A stretch of 64,000 nucleotides of DNA. Source: JBEBSD01 sp040394475 (GTDB lineage: Bacteria; Bacteroidota; Bacteroidia; Cytophagales; Spirosomataceae). Positions 36,078 through 43,984 of this stretch are shown in pieces; position 1 is the stretch's first letter; the number at the start of each line of letters is the position of its first letter. The notes below the pieces were generated by a model. It saw only the letters and a list, made by a program, of their open reading frames with translations, did no database searches and was not told the DNA's origin. The stretch spans positions 1 to 64,000 of the forward strand of contig JBEBSD010000010.1 in assembly GCA_040394475.1 (NCBI GenBank), written 5' to 3'. The position numbers and the translations under genes are program-made.

Positions 36078-37349
36078 TTAAAATTTTAACCCGGGGAAAT
36101 ATGCCGTATCACCCAGTTCTTCCTCAATGCGGAGCAACTGGTTGTATTTGGCCATCCGGTCGGAGCGGGACGCAGAACCGGTCTTAATCTGTCCGGTATT
36201 CAACGCCACCGCAAGGTCTGCAATCGTCGCATCCTCCGTTTCACCCGAACGGTGTGACATGACATTTTTGTAGCCGTTGCGCCTCGCCAGGTTCACGGTA
36301 TCAATGGTTTCTGTCAGAGACCCGATCTGGTTAACCTTCACCAAAACTGCATTTGCTACTCCCTGGTCGATGCCCTGCTGCAGCCGTTTCACGTTGGTCA
36401 CAAACAAATCGTCCCCTACCAGCTGAACGCGCTTACCGATCGCATCGGTACTGAGTTTCCATCCGTCCCAATCGTCTTCGGCAAATCCGTCTTCAATAGA
36501 AATGATCGGGTATTTATTGACCCATTCGGTCCAGTAGGCTGAAAGTTCGGCCGAAGTCAATTTTTTATCATCGGATTTTTTGAAATGGTATACCCCGTTT
36601 TCATAAAATTCCGAAGTAGCGGCATCCATGGCGATAAAGATTTCCTCACCCGGCCTGTACCCTGCCTTTTCGATAGACTGCAGCACTACCTCAATAGCTT
36701 CCTCATTGGACCGGATATTGGGTGCAAAACCACCTTCGTCCCCCACATTGGTGGAGTATCCCTTGCTTTTCAGCACTTTTTTCAGGGCGTGAAATACCTC
36801 GACACCCATGCGAAGCGATTCTGAAAAAGTATCGGCCTTTGCCGGTACAATCATAAATTCCTGAAAATCGATCGAATTGTCTGCGTGGCTCCCTCCGTTA
36901 AGGATATTCATCATGGGTACCGGCAAAGTATTGGCATTGGTCCCCCCTACATAACGGTACAAGGGAAGTCCTGCCTCCTGCGCTGCAGCTTTGGCCACGG
37001 CCAGTGATACCCCCAGAATTGCGTTAGCGCCCAGCTTGCTTTTGTTGGGAGTTCCGTCCAGTTCCAGCAGTATTTTATCAATTTCGTTTTGCTCAAATGC
37101 GGAGATCCCGATGAGCTCCGGATAGATAATATCATTTACATTTTCAACAGCCTTCAAAACGCCCTTCCCCACATATACTTTCGGATCATCGTCACGCAAT
37201 TCCACTGCCTCGTGAACCCCTGTTGACGCCCCGGAAGGAACTGCCGCCCTTCCAACATAACCATTTTCAGTGCGAACATCTACCTCAACTGTCGGATTCC
37301 CTCTGGAATCCAGGATTTGCCTTGCGTGTACGGATTGAATTGTACTCAT
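36078..37349 (-). CDS. eno: Enolase
   Basis: 423-aa cytoplasmic enolase converting 2-phosphoglycerate to phosphoenolpyruvate. Full-length and intact: IQSVHARQILDSRGNPTVEVDV at the start, GASTGVHEAVELRD, NILNGGSHADNSIDFQEFMI (catalytic His), NVGDEGGFAPNI (Glu), metal Asp in EIFIAMDAATSEFY, ISIEDGFAEDDWDGW, LVGDDLFVTN, VLVKVNQIGSLTETI (Lys) and SHRSGETEDATIADL. First gene of the run continuing to divIC-like, gpmI, lipoprotein and galU. Confidence 0.98.
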   Translation of the reverse strand: MSTIQSVHARQILDSRGNPTVEVDVRTENGYVGRAAVPSGASTGVHEAVELRDDDPKVYVGKGVLKAVENVNDIIYPELIGISAFEQNEIDKILLELDGTPNKSKLGANAILGVSLAVAKAAAQEAGLPLYRYVGGTNANTLPVPMMNILNGGSHADNSIDFQEFMIVPAKADTFSESLRMGVEVFHALKKVLKSKGYSTNVGDEGGFAPNIRSNEEAIEVVLQSIEKAGYRPGEEIFIAMDAATSEFYENGVYHFKKSDDKKLTSAELSAYWTEWVNKYPIISIEDGFAEDDWDGWKLSTDAIGKRVQLVGDDLFVTNVKRLQQGIDQGVANAVLVKVNQIGSLTETIDTVNLARRNGYKNVMSHRSGETEDATIADLAVALNTGQIKTGSASRSDRMAKYNQLLRIEEELGDTAYFPGLKF

Positions 37350-37483
37350 TTGTAGAATATAAGTTAATTGATTGGATATGCTCCTTCTTCAAAGCACAAA
37401 ATAAAACAAAAAAATCGTTAACTGCCTATTAGATTCAGCTTTTTAAAACTAATTTTACACTTTACAAACTTTAACGGCTGGTC

Positions 37484-38188
37484 ATGAAATTTTGTCTTCG
37501 CGTAATTACAGTTTTCCTTCTCTCTTACACCACTATCCAAGCCCAGATCAAACTAAAAGCAGTCGATTTTGCCGGTAGACTGGATGGCCAGGATTCCATT
37601 CAATTGGTGGATGTGCGGACACCGGATGAGTTTGCCCAGGGACACTTGAAAAACGCGATGAACATTGATTATAAAAGCAAAAATTTTGCGGAACAAATCA
37701 ACGGCCTGGCGAAAAACAAGCCTGTCGCGCTCTATTGCCTGGCGGGCTCCCGGAGTGAAGCCGCTGCACAACTCATGGCCGGTAGCGGTTTTACGGAAAT
37801 CTATGACTTGGAAGGAGGTTACATGGGCTGGACATTCGAAAAGCGCCCGGTAGAAGGGGGTATGAAGGAGCCCCCCGTTGTAGGGATGGCCCCGGCTGTA
37901 TACGACTCGCTGGTAAATTCGGAGCAACCGGTCCTGATCGATTTTACGGCCAAATGGTGCGCTCCCTGCAAGGTATTGTACCCCTCCATTAAAAAGATGG
38001 AATCCGAATTCAAAGACCGCGCTGTCGTCAGAATTATTGATATTGATCAGAACCCGGCAATCGCTGAACACCTGGAGATCAGGTACCTTCCGTTGATTTA
38101 CCTCTACAAAAATGGCGAAATCGTATGGCAGGCCACTGGTGTTGTCAGCGAATCCAAACTACGGGAAGTTCTCAAAGAACAACTTTAG
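37484..38188 (+). CDS. Exported rhodanese-thioredoxin fusion
   Basis: 234-aa two-domain protein with a signal peptide (residues 1-20, cleaved near IQAQ). A rhodanese domain (about 25-120) has DVRTPDEFAQGHLKNAMNI and the active-site Cys in ALYCLAGSRSEAA. A thioredoxin domain (about 130-234) has the redox motif KWCAPCK and the cis-Pro region IRYLPLIYLYKNG. Both active-site patterns are intact. It likely works in the periplasm on sulfur transfer or disulfide exchange. Fusions of this order exist in Bacteroidota but their substrate is not settled. Divergent from eno across 134 bp. Confidence 0.85.
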   Translation: MKFCLRVITVFLLSYTTIQAQIKLKAVDFAGRLDGQDSIQLVDVRTPDEFAQGHLKNAMNIDYKSKNFAEQINGLAKNKPVALYCLAGSRSEAAAQLMAGSGFTEIYDLEGGYMGWTFEKRPVEGGMKEPPVVGMAPAVYDSLVNSEQPVLIDFTAKWCAPCKVLYPSIKKMESEFKDRAVVRIIDIDQNPAIAEHLEIRYLPLIYLYKNGEIVWQATGVVSESKLREVLKEQL

Positions 38189-38210
38189 TACCCTCCGGCA
38201 CTTTACCCTC

Positions 38211-38301
38211 AACCGCGCGTTCTCTGTGCTCTCTGTGCTCTTCTTCAGTGAAGCTTCTGTGTTCCATTTTTGCGCCCGCGAATGGTCTGTGAAGACACCA
38301 T
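38211..38301. repeat. CTCTGTGCT-rich repeat and degenerate hairpin copy
   Basis: CTCTGTGCT words (38217-38240) resemble the CTCCGTGTTTT-rich tandem at 38752-38951. A 17-nt word (38263-38279) recurs exactly at 44878-44894 in front of the kelch gene. Beyond it, ATGGTCTGTGAAGACACCAT (38281-38300) is a decayed copy of the hairpin found at 249-272 and 39004-39027. No gene seen between 38189 and 38360. Confidence 0.6.
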
Positions 38302-38363
38302 AGCCGTCAACGTAAGGGAAAAGGCCGTCAGGAAGACACCGCCCGGAAGAGTGCCTGCTTGCA

Positions 38364-38745
38364 TCATCCTTCCGGAATTGGGATCAGGTGTAGTATCCGG
38401 ACCAACCCCGGAGGGGTGTCAGGATACCAGCACAGCAATAGCAAAAGGCGGTCGATACTCATATCCGATATCCGTATTTTCCCTGTCTGCTCAATCGTGT
38501 GCCCCAGGAATTTCACCTGGTTGCATTCCCGTACCCCACTCTTCTGCCAGTTCACCTGAAGCTTGAGTTCGTGCCGGATATAATCGGCTACCGATTCCAG
38601 CACACGTTCTGCCGAACGACGGCTTCTCACACAGATGTTGCAGTCGTCCGCATAGCGAACAAAATTCAGACCCCGTTGCTCCAGTTCTTTGTCCAACATC
38701 GTCCAGGACGATGTTGGACAAAAGCGGAGACACCGAGCTGCCGGA
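38364..38745 (-). pseudogene. Decayed group II intron reverse transcriptase fragment
   Basis: The minus strand carries the central part of a group II intron-type reverse transcriptase in two frames. SPLLSNIVLD (domain 4) lies near 38706-38733; after a one-base frameshift the frame continues LDKELEQRGLNFVRYADDCNICV with the catalytic YADD, then KLQVNWQKSGVRECNQVKFLGHTI. Family resemblance ends around 38450. The N-terminal half, the thumb/X domain and the intron RNA are missing, so it is dead. The frameshift lies inside a perfect 17-bp-arm palindrome at 38688-38722. Confidence 0.85.
38688..38722. repeat. Perfect 17-bp inverted repeat at RT frameshift
   Basis: Arms 38688-38704 and 38706-38722 are exact reverse complements around a single A. 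The usual RT coding sequence (LDELDKEL) would be nearly palindromic here; the extra base that breaks the frame is what makes the palindrome perfect. Confidence 0.8.
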
Positions 38746-38751
38746 CCACGG

Positions 38752-38951
38752 GCTGTCGGAGCGTCTCAGGTTATTTTTCTCCGTGTTTTCTCCGTGTTTT
38801 TACCTCTGTGCCCTCCGTGTCACTTTTTTCCAGGTGTCAGCGCAGGAACGGATTGTCGAAGCGTCTCAGGTTATTTTTCTCTGTGTTTTCCTCCGTGTTT
38901 TTACCTCTGTGCCCTCCGTGTCACTTTTTTCCAGGTGTCAGCGCAGGAACC
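38752..38951. repeat. 100-bp tandem duplication
   Basis: Two copies of about 100 bp (38752-38850 and 38851-38951) differ at a handful of positions. Both contain GCGTCTCAGG, runs of CTCCGTGTTTT and CCAGGTGTCAGCGCAGGAAC. Short open frames through them mirror each other and are not genes. Confidence 0.85.
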
Positions 38952-39003
38952 GGGGATTTTCAAAAAGCAATTTGCTAGAGGCGGTTTTATGCTGGAATCC
39001 AAA

Positions 39004-39027
39004 ATGGTCTGTGGAGACACAGACCAT
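39004..39027. repeat. Palindromic GGTCTGTG hairpin, copy B
   Basis: Arms ATGGTCTGTG and CACAGACCAT with a GAGA loop; the ATCCAAA before and GG after match the copy at 249-272. Confidence 0.75.
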
Positions 39028-39038
39028 GGGGCACACAC

Positions 39039-39071
39039 AAAAGGGCTCCCCTTTAGCAGGAAAGCCCTTTT
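39039..39071. terminator. Hairpin downstream of rpmB
   Basis: AAAAGGGCT and AGCCCTTTT pair across a 15-nt loop, 28 bp after the rpmB stop. The T-run is modest on the minus strand; likely end of the rpmB transcript. Confidence 0.5.
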
Positions 39072-39098
39072 AAAAAAAGATGTTTGCTAAAAACCGCG

Positions 39099-39338
39099 TC
39101 AGAAGGAAAGTGTTCCCTTTTCGTACGCTTTTTGCAAAGTCGGCTCGATACCATTTTTATTGATCGTACGCAGCGCCGATGTAGAGACCTTCAATGTGAC
39201 CCATTCCCCCGTAGACGGAATGAAGAAACGTTTCTTCTGTAGGTTCGGATAAAACTTACGCTTGGTCTTATTGTTAGCGTGGGACACATTGTTACCAACG
39301 CGGGTTCTTTTTCCTGTTACCTGACAAACCTTAGCCAT
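39099..39338 (-). CDS. rpmB: 50S ribosomal protein L28
   Basis: 79-aa ribosomal protein bL28. It opens MAKVCQVTGKRTRVGNNVSHANNKTKRKFYPNL, the conserved N-terminus, and closes LRTINKNGIEPTLQKAYEKG. Length is as expected. Start at ATG 39338; the frame runs 11 codons upstream across its own promoter, so the longer form is rejected. rpmG, often next to rpmB, is absent here. Confidence 0.97.
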   Translation of the reverse strand: MAKVCQVTGKRTRVGNNVSHANNKTKRKFYPNLQKKRFFIPSTGEWVTLKVSTSALRTINKNGIEPTLQKAYEKGTLSF

Positions 39339-39368
39339 AACTTTTGTATTTCTTTTCAAATGAGGGTG

Positions 39369-39399
39369 CAAATATACAACTTATGATAAAAAAGACAAA
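39369..39399 (-). promoter_or_regulatory. rpmB promoter
   Basis: On the minus strand TTTG (39396-39399), 19-bp spacer, TATATTTG (39369-39376): an exact match to the Bacteroidota sigma-ABfr consensus TTTG-N19-TAnnTTTG. The ATG of rpmB lies 30 bp downstream. Confidence 0.75.
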
Positions 39400-39480
39400 C
39401 GAAAGTTTTAAGGAATTCTGCGGTCGACAATAATCCCGGGAGTTTCCTATCTTTACGTATTGTATTTTTCAGCAACTCCT

Positions 39481-40734
39481 ATGGATTATTCATTAGACGT
39501 ACTTACGGATTCAGCCCGCACCTTTATTGAAACGGAACTCCGTTACGGGGCTCACAACTATCAACCGATGCCCGTGGTGATCACCAAAGGACAGGGGGTA
39601 TACCTGTGGGATATCGACGGCAGACAGTATCTTGATTTTCTTTCCGCCTATAGTGCCGTAAGCCAGGGACACTGTCATCCACGCATTATCCAGGCCCTGA
39701 TTTCCCAGGCGCAGCGCCTTACCCTAACGTCCCGGGCATTTTATAATGACCGGTTGGGAGAATGTGAGCAATTCCTGTGCGAATATTTCGGTTATGACAA
39801 AGCGCTGCTGATGAATTCAGGAGTGGAAGGAGGTGAAACCGCTCTCAAACTCACCCGTAAATGGGCCTATAAAGTTAAAGGCATTCCGGCCGACAGTGCT
39901 AAAACCGTTTATGCAGCGGGCAACTTCTGGGGCAGGACCCTGGCAGCCATCTCCTCCTCCACCGACCCCCAGAGCAAAAATGATTACGGCCCGTTTTTGC
40001 CCGGCGCCGAAATCGTCCCTTATGACGACCTCCCCGCATTGGAAGCATGTTTTCAACGGGATCCCCATATCGCGGGCTTCATGGTGGAACCGATCCAGGG
40101 AGAGGCAGGCGTAGTGGTCCCTTCGCCCGGCTACCTGAAAGGCGTCCGCGAATTGTGCGACCGGTACCAGGTTCTTTTCATTGCCGATGAGGTGCAAACC
40201 GGCATCGGTCGTACCGGTAAACGCCTTGCCTGTGATTGGGAAAATGTAAAGCCGGATATCCTGGTACTGGGGAAAGCGCTTTCCGGGGGCACGTTCCCGG
40301 TTTCTGCCGCCCTGGCCGATGACGCTGTCATGCTTACCATACAACCGGGGGAACATGGTTCGACCTACGGCGGCAACCCGCTGGCCTGCGCGGTGACGAT
40401 GGCTGCAATCCGGGTGATTGAAGACGAAAAAATGACCGAAAACGCACAGGTAATGGGTCAGTTGTTCCGCTCACGAATGGAGCAGCTGCAAAACCGCTGT
40501 GACTTGATTACTTCCGTGCGGGGAAAAGGGTTGTTAAATGCACTGGTCATCAACAGCGCTCCGGACAGCGAGGTAGCCCACGAGCTTTGCCTGGAACTTA
40601 TGCACAATGGATTGCTGTGCAAACCGACACACGGCAACAAAATCCGCTTCGCCCCGCCACTACTTATCAGCGAATCTCAAATGGACACGGCTTGCAGTAT
40701 TATTGAGGAAACGTTTTTGAGTTATGAATTATGA
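39481..40734 (+). CDS. rocD: Ornithine aminotransferase
   Basis: 417-aa class III PLP aminotransferase converting ornithine and 2-oxoglutarate to glutamate semialdehyde and glutamate. Motifs: YLWDIDGRQYLDFLSAYSAVSQGHCHPRI, LLMNSGVEGGETALKLTRKW, NFWGRTLAAISSSTDP, VEPIQGEAGVVVP, DEVQTGIGRTGKRLACDWE and the PLP lysine in LVLGKALSGGTFPVSAAL. Length fits OAT (about 400-410). The last residues LSYEL and the TGA stop are made by the heptamer array that begins at 40719, so the native C-terminus may have been replaced. A near-consensus TATCTTTA lies about 30 bp upstream. Confidence 0.93.
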   Translation: MDYSLDVLTDSARTFIETELRYGAHNYQPMPVVITKGQGVYLWDIDGRQYLDFLSAYSAVSQGHCHPRIIQALISQAQRLTLTSRAFYNDRLGECEQFLCEYFGYDKALLMNSGVEGGETALKLTRKWAYKVKGIPADSAKTVYAAGNFWGRTLAAISSSTDPQSKNDYGPFLPGAEIVPYDDLPALEACFQRDPHIAGFMVEPIQGEAGVVVPSPGYLKGVRELCDRYQVLFIADEVQTGIGRTGKRLACDWENVKPDILVLGKALSGGTFPVSAALADDAVMLTIQPGEHGSTYGGNPLACAVTMAAIRVIEDEKMTENAQVMGQLFRSRMEQLQNRCDLITSVRGKGLLNALVINSAPDSEVAHELCLELMHNGLLCKPTHGNKIRFAPPLLISESQMDTACSIIEETFLSYEL

Positions 40735-41158
40735 ATTATGAGTTATGAGTTATGGCGAGTATAGTTAAGGGAAAGAGTTTTAGGTTTGCTGTCCGAATAG
40801 TGAACCTTTATAAGATAGTATCTATGGAACGAAAGGAATTTGTACTCAGCAAGCAACTATTACGGTCCGGGACTTCGGTCGGTGCCAACGTAAGAGAAGC
40901 TGTCAATGCCCAGAGCGCGGCAGATTTTGTACATAAACTCTCCATCGCCCAAAAAGAATGCGACGAAAGCATCTATTGGCTGGAATTGCTGAGAGCCACC
41001 GATTTTATCACCGAACCCGAATACCATGCCCACCACGACGACGCAACCGAACTCCTTAAAATAATCAAAAGCATCATCATCACTTCAAAAAGCAAACAAA
41101 ACCTCTAGTTCCCGCAACTCATAACTCATAACTCATAACTTATAACTCATAACTCAAT
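40719..41158 (+). mobile_element. Candidate element: S23 gene between inverted heptamer arrays
   Basis: Left array 40719-40753 is five 7-mers (GAGTTAT or GAATTAT). Right array 41117-41158 is six 7-mers (ACTCATA, one ACTTATA, last ACTCAAT), the reverse complement of the left. Between them is a single gene for a four-helix-bundle S23-type protein. The transcript could fold into a long stem with the gene in the loop, the layout of intervening sequences in 23S rRNA. No target duplication or transposase is visible, so movement is inferred from the second, gene-less pair at 8511-8728. Confidence 0.55.
40752..41108 (+). CDS. Four-helix-bundle protein (S23/IVS family)
   Basis: 118-aa protein of the S23 / 23S rRNA intervening-sequence family (TIGR02436 type), also the fold of the Avd accessory protein of diversity-generating retroelements. 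Family marks: FAVRIVNLYKIV, LSKQLLRSGTSVGANVREAVNAQS, FVHKLSIAQKECDESIYWLELL, and a final KIIKSIIITSK. Known members form small basic multimers that bind nucleic acid; no enzyme motif is present. Its ATG is part of the last heptamer of the left array, and its stop lies 8 bp before the right array. It starts 17 bp after the rocD stop on the same strand and may be read from the rocD transcript. Confidence 0.9.
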   Translation: MASIVKGKSFRFAVRIVNLYKIVSMERKEFVLSKQLLRSGTSVGANVREAVNAQSAADFVHKLSIAQKECDESIYWLELLRATDFITEPEYHAHHDDATELLKIIKSIIITSKSKQNL

Positions 41159-41165
41159 AAAAGTT

Positions 41166-42581
41166 ATGCGCCTGAAATTTAACTACTTCATTTTACTGCT
41201 GACGGGGTTACTTTTTACCGGATGCCGTGAAGACAACGTTATCCCTTTCACCACCGACCGGCAGGTGAACAACTGGATTTACCAGGAGATGAAATCATGG
41301 TATTACTGGAGCGGCAACATCCCGGAAAACCCGGATTACCGGCAAGCCCCGGATGTTTTTTTTTACGGACTGCTTTACTCCTATCACCCGACACTGCGTC
41401 CTGACGGCGATCGGTTTTCATGGATACAGCTAAGTGCAGATGAACTGAAATCATCGCTGAGCGGTGAAACCACGACTACCGGAATGGAGTATGTCCTGTA
41501 CACGGTGGAAGGCTCCTCCGACGTCTTCGGAACGATCTTGTATACACTTCCCGGAGCGCCTGCGGCACTGGCAGGGCTGCAACGGGGCGATTTCTTTACC
41601 GGCATCAACGGCACCCCGCTCACTTCCCAAAATTACAGGAGCTTACTGGGGGCATCCGGGACCAAAAAATACACCCTGGGCACCTTGAATGAAGCTGGAA
41701 AGGTTATAGCCGGCAGCCGGGAGGTGACGCTCACACCCGTAAGGTTCCAGGAAGACCCGGTTCATTTTGATACCCTTTTCACAATCGGCGCTAAAAAAAT
41801 CGGCTATATCGTCTACCATCAGTTTTTCCCGTCTGCCAACAATTCAGACGATAAGCTGTATGATAAAAAACTGGAACGTATTTTCGCCCGTTTCAAGCAG
41901 GATAATATCAATGAGCTGATCCTGGACCTCCGCTACAACTCCGGAGGCTATGTCAGCTCGGCAACGCACCTGGCCAGCCTGATCGCCAAAGGGGTGACCG
42001 ACGAGAGCATCTTCTGTCTCAAAGAATACAACCCCGCAATAACGGGAATTCTGAAGAAAAAGTACGGGGACGATTTTTTCCAGGACAAATTCACGTCTCT
42101 GCCCCAGAATATAGGCAATCAGCTGCAGCGGGTATATGTATTGACAGGCAAGCGGACAGCCTCGGCGAGTGAATTAATGATTAATGGACTTAAACCCTAT
42201 CTCTCCACTGTGGTCGTCGGCCAGCAAACGGTCGGGAAAAACGTCGGTTCGGTTACGATCAGCGAAACAAAAAAACGAACCAACTGGGGGTTGCAGCCCA
42301 TTGTTTCGAAATCCTTCAACAGCCTGCATCAATCGGACTACGCTGCCGGCTTTGTCCCGGACATTCCTTCTGACGAAGGCCACGTCCTTTACCGGTACGG
42401 CGACCCGCGCGACCCGCTGCTAGGGCCTGCTCTGGAAGCCATCGCCGGAACAGTTACCGCCAGGAAATCACAACCTCCCGGCACCTTGCCGGTACACGAA
42501 CTCCTGTCGACACTCGAACCCAGGGCCGGTTATGGCAATATGTTCGAAGTGCTACCGCCGCCAGACGATTTCAATAATTGA
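41166..42581 (+). CDS. S41 family (C-terminal processing) peptidase, lipoprotein
   Basis: 471-aa lipoprotein peptidase: leader to LLFTGCRED with the lipobox Cys at about 20. An N-terminal helical part (about 30-100) is followed by a PDZ-like domain (about 105-190, LPGAPAALAGLQRGDFFTGINGTPL) and a tail-specific protease core with the catalytic Ser in TGKRTASASELMINGL and Lys in VVGQQTVGKNVGS. It is anchored in the periplasm. Its ATG is 8 bp after the right heptamer array, so its promoter must be in or before the element. It overlaps the convergent DUF4270 gene by 11 bp. Confidence 0.9.
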   Translation: MRLKFNYFILLLTGLLFTGCREDNVIPFTTDRQVNNWIYQEMKSWYYWSGNIPENPDYRQAPDVFFYGLLYSYHPTLRPDGDRFSWIQLSADELKSSLSGETTTTGMEYVLYTVEGSSDVFGTILYTLPGAPAALAGLQRGDFFTGINGTPLTSQNYRSLLGASGTKKYTLGTLNEAGKVIAGSREVTLTPVRFQEDPVHFDTLFTIGAKKIGYIVYHQFFPSANNSDDKLYDKKLERIFARFKQDNINELILDLRYNSGGYVSSATHLASLIAKGVTDESIFCLKEYNPAITGILKKKYGDDFFQDKFTSLPQNIGNQLQRVYVLTGKRTASASELMINGLKPYLSTVVVGQQTVGKNVGSVTISETKKRTNWGLQPIVSKSFNSLHQSDYAAGFVPDIPSDEGHVLYRYGDPRDPLLGPALEAIAGTVTARKSQPPGTLPVHELLSTLEPRAGYGNMFEVLPPPDDFNN

Positions 42582-43872
42582 GTGTGGTATAATAAAGCTG
42601 AAGCTTTACAGCATTGTTTCCCGAGAGAATCAGGCGATCGAGCGTGTTGGTATAACTCTCCACTCCCGATGTTATCGGTCCCAGTAGAAAGCCTCCGACT
42701 TCCATTCCCTGCCCTACGCTCGGCACCACATAATCCGTCAGATCGATCTGGTAATACCGTTCATTGTTAATGATATCATTCACCAGGACGGCCTGCGCCA
42801 CCTCGCGCGAACTCCGCTCCCAATTGTTATACCTGCCGGTCGGGTAAAGTGCCAGAGCAGGAGGGGCCGGCAAATACCTATCTTCCGGTTCCCGTGGTAA
42901 ATTGATTCGCAGGAAGGCCCGGTTTACGAGGATTTTCCCCATGTCGTACCGGAAATTATGTAAAAAAGGAATCTCCAGGCGGGTCATCAAGCCCACTCCC
43001 GACTGGATCACGGTTGTATTCCGGGACGCAGCAGCGGGAATCCCCTCGCGGGAACTCACCAGTTCGGAAAACGCAGTCCCTTCCCGGTCATTCACCATCC
43101 GGTTATAAAACTTCAGAACGCTCAGCCTGTTGGAATACTTTGTTTTTCCATCCGGTCCGTCTACATGATAATGAAGTTCAATAGCGGTACTATCTTTGTT
43201 CAAGCCTAAAAAGCCCGCCTCACTCGTATTTTTGGACACCAGGGCAAATCCTTTGAAAAGATTCAGCAAATCCTCGTGGCTTTTTAACTGATTCGCAGCG
43301 GCAGCGTCAAAAAGCGTTTTCCCGAATGCGTCCGATAGGTTCATGCGGAACGCCTTCCGGGAAGAATTAGGCCTTGCCCGAAATTCCCATTCGCCGATCG
43401 CCGTCGGTTCATAACCGGATGCATGCGTATTGTAATAGTCCCCCCGCGTGATATCATCCGTAAGCGGGTACACCGCCAGCTGATGCAGCTGATTGGTATC
43501 GCCGGATGAATAAGCATAGCTGGAAACAAACACCAGCGAATCGTAAACAGCCTTATCCTGCAGGCTAAACCCGGATTCCATCTGCATGAGTGCAAACGCC
43601 TGCGCCTCGATTTCTCCCACAAACGGATCGGTGCGCTTGCCAAACAGCAATGTTCCGCCCGAAGTGTACGTCGTCAGGATCGAATCCTTCATAACGGTCG
43701 ACCGCCGGATCGTCACCGTATCCGTATAAACCACCTGAAGATCGTCCGTATTAGGCCTGATTAATGTAATCGTCCTGTCTCCCCACTCACATCCTGTTAA
43801 ACTGAAAAGGATAATGATCCCTGCAAACACGCCTGAAACGGAATGAAGCAACCTTTTTGATGTTCTATGCAT
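42571..43872 (-). CDS. DUF4270 family lipoprotein
   Basis: 433-aa lipoprotein of the Bacteroidota family DUF4270. Leader to LFSLTGCEWGD with the lipobox Cys at about 28. Beta-rich body; family-like segments are TLLFGKRTDPFVGEIEAQAFAL (about 75-95), VYDSLVFVSSYAYSSGD (about 108-124), and the end GPITSGVESYTNTLDRLIL. Function unknown; likely outer-membrane exposed. It is divergent from the LytTR regulator gene, and its promoter region shares a motif with that of the kelch gene. Confidence 0.85.
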   Translation of the reverse strand: MHRTSKRLLHSVSGVFAGIIILFSLTGCEWGDRTITLIRPNTDDLQVVYTDTVTIRRSTVMKDSILTTYTSGGTLLFGKRTDPFVGEIEAQAFALMQMESGFSLQDKAVYDSLVFVSSYAYSSGDTNQLHQLAVYPLTDDITRGDYYNTHASGYEPTAIGEWEFRARPNSSRKAFRMNLSDAFGKTLFDAAAANQLKSHEDLLNLFKGFALVSKNTSEAGFLGLNKDSTAIELHYHVDGPDGKTKYSNRLSVLKFYNRMVNDREGTAFSELVSSREGIPAAASRNTTVIQSGVGLMTRLEIPFLHNFRYDMGKILVNRAFLRINLPREPEDRYLPAPPALALYPTGRYNNWERSSREVAQAVLVNDIINNERYYQIDLTDYVVPSVGQGMEVGGFLLGPITSGVESYTNTLDRLILSGNNAVKLQLYYTTLNY

Positions 43873-43907
43873 CCTGTATATATGAAGTCTGTACTTTTAA
43901 GTATCGA

Positions 43908-43915
43908 CAAAATTA
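43908..43915 (-). promoter_or_regulatory. Candidate DUF4270-gene promoter -7 element
   Basis: Minus-strand TAATTTTG (fits TAnnTTTG), 36 bp before the ATG at 43872. No TTTG at -33, consistent with a promoter that needs an activator. Confidence 0.45.
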
Positions 43916-43945
43916 GGCAAGGCAATATGGCCAGCCCTACGAAAT

Positions 43946-43984
43946 AGACCAACAGACCAAGTGTGTAGACCAAAGGACAATTTG
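43946..43984. promoter_or_regulatory. Candidate LytTR-regulator site A
   Basis: Contains three AGACCAA words (starting 43946, 43954, 43967) and, on the minus strand, GTCTACACA (43970-43962) followed by TTGGTC. The same GTCTACACA with TTTGTC is found at 44825-44841 before the kelch gene, in the same orientation and with 23 bp to the -33 position in both cases. Confidence 0.4.

Noticed and set aside
38689..39090. Overlapping ORFs with VFLPLCPPCHFFPGVSAG repeats
   Set aside because: They read through the 100-bp tandem duplication; no start signal or family.
38364..41108. Diversity-generating retroelement (RT plus Avd-like S23 protein)
   Set aside because: The RT is a frameshifted fragment of group II type with YADD, rpmB and rocD lie in between, and no template/variable repeat pair was seen.
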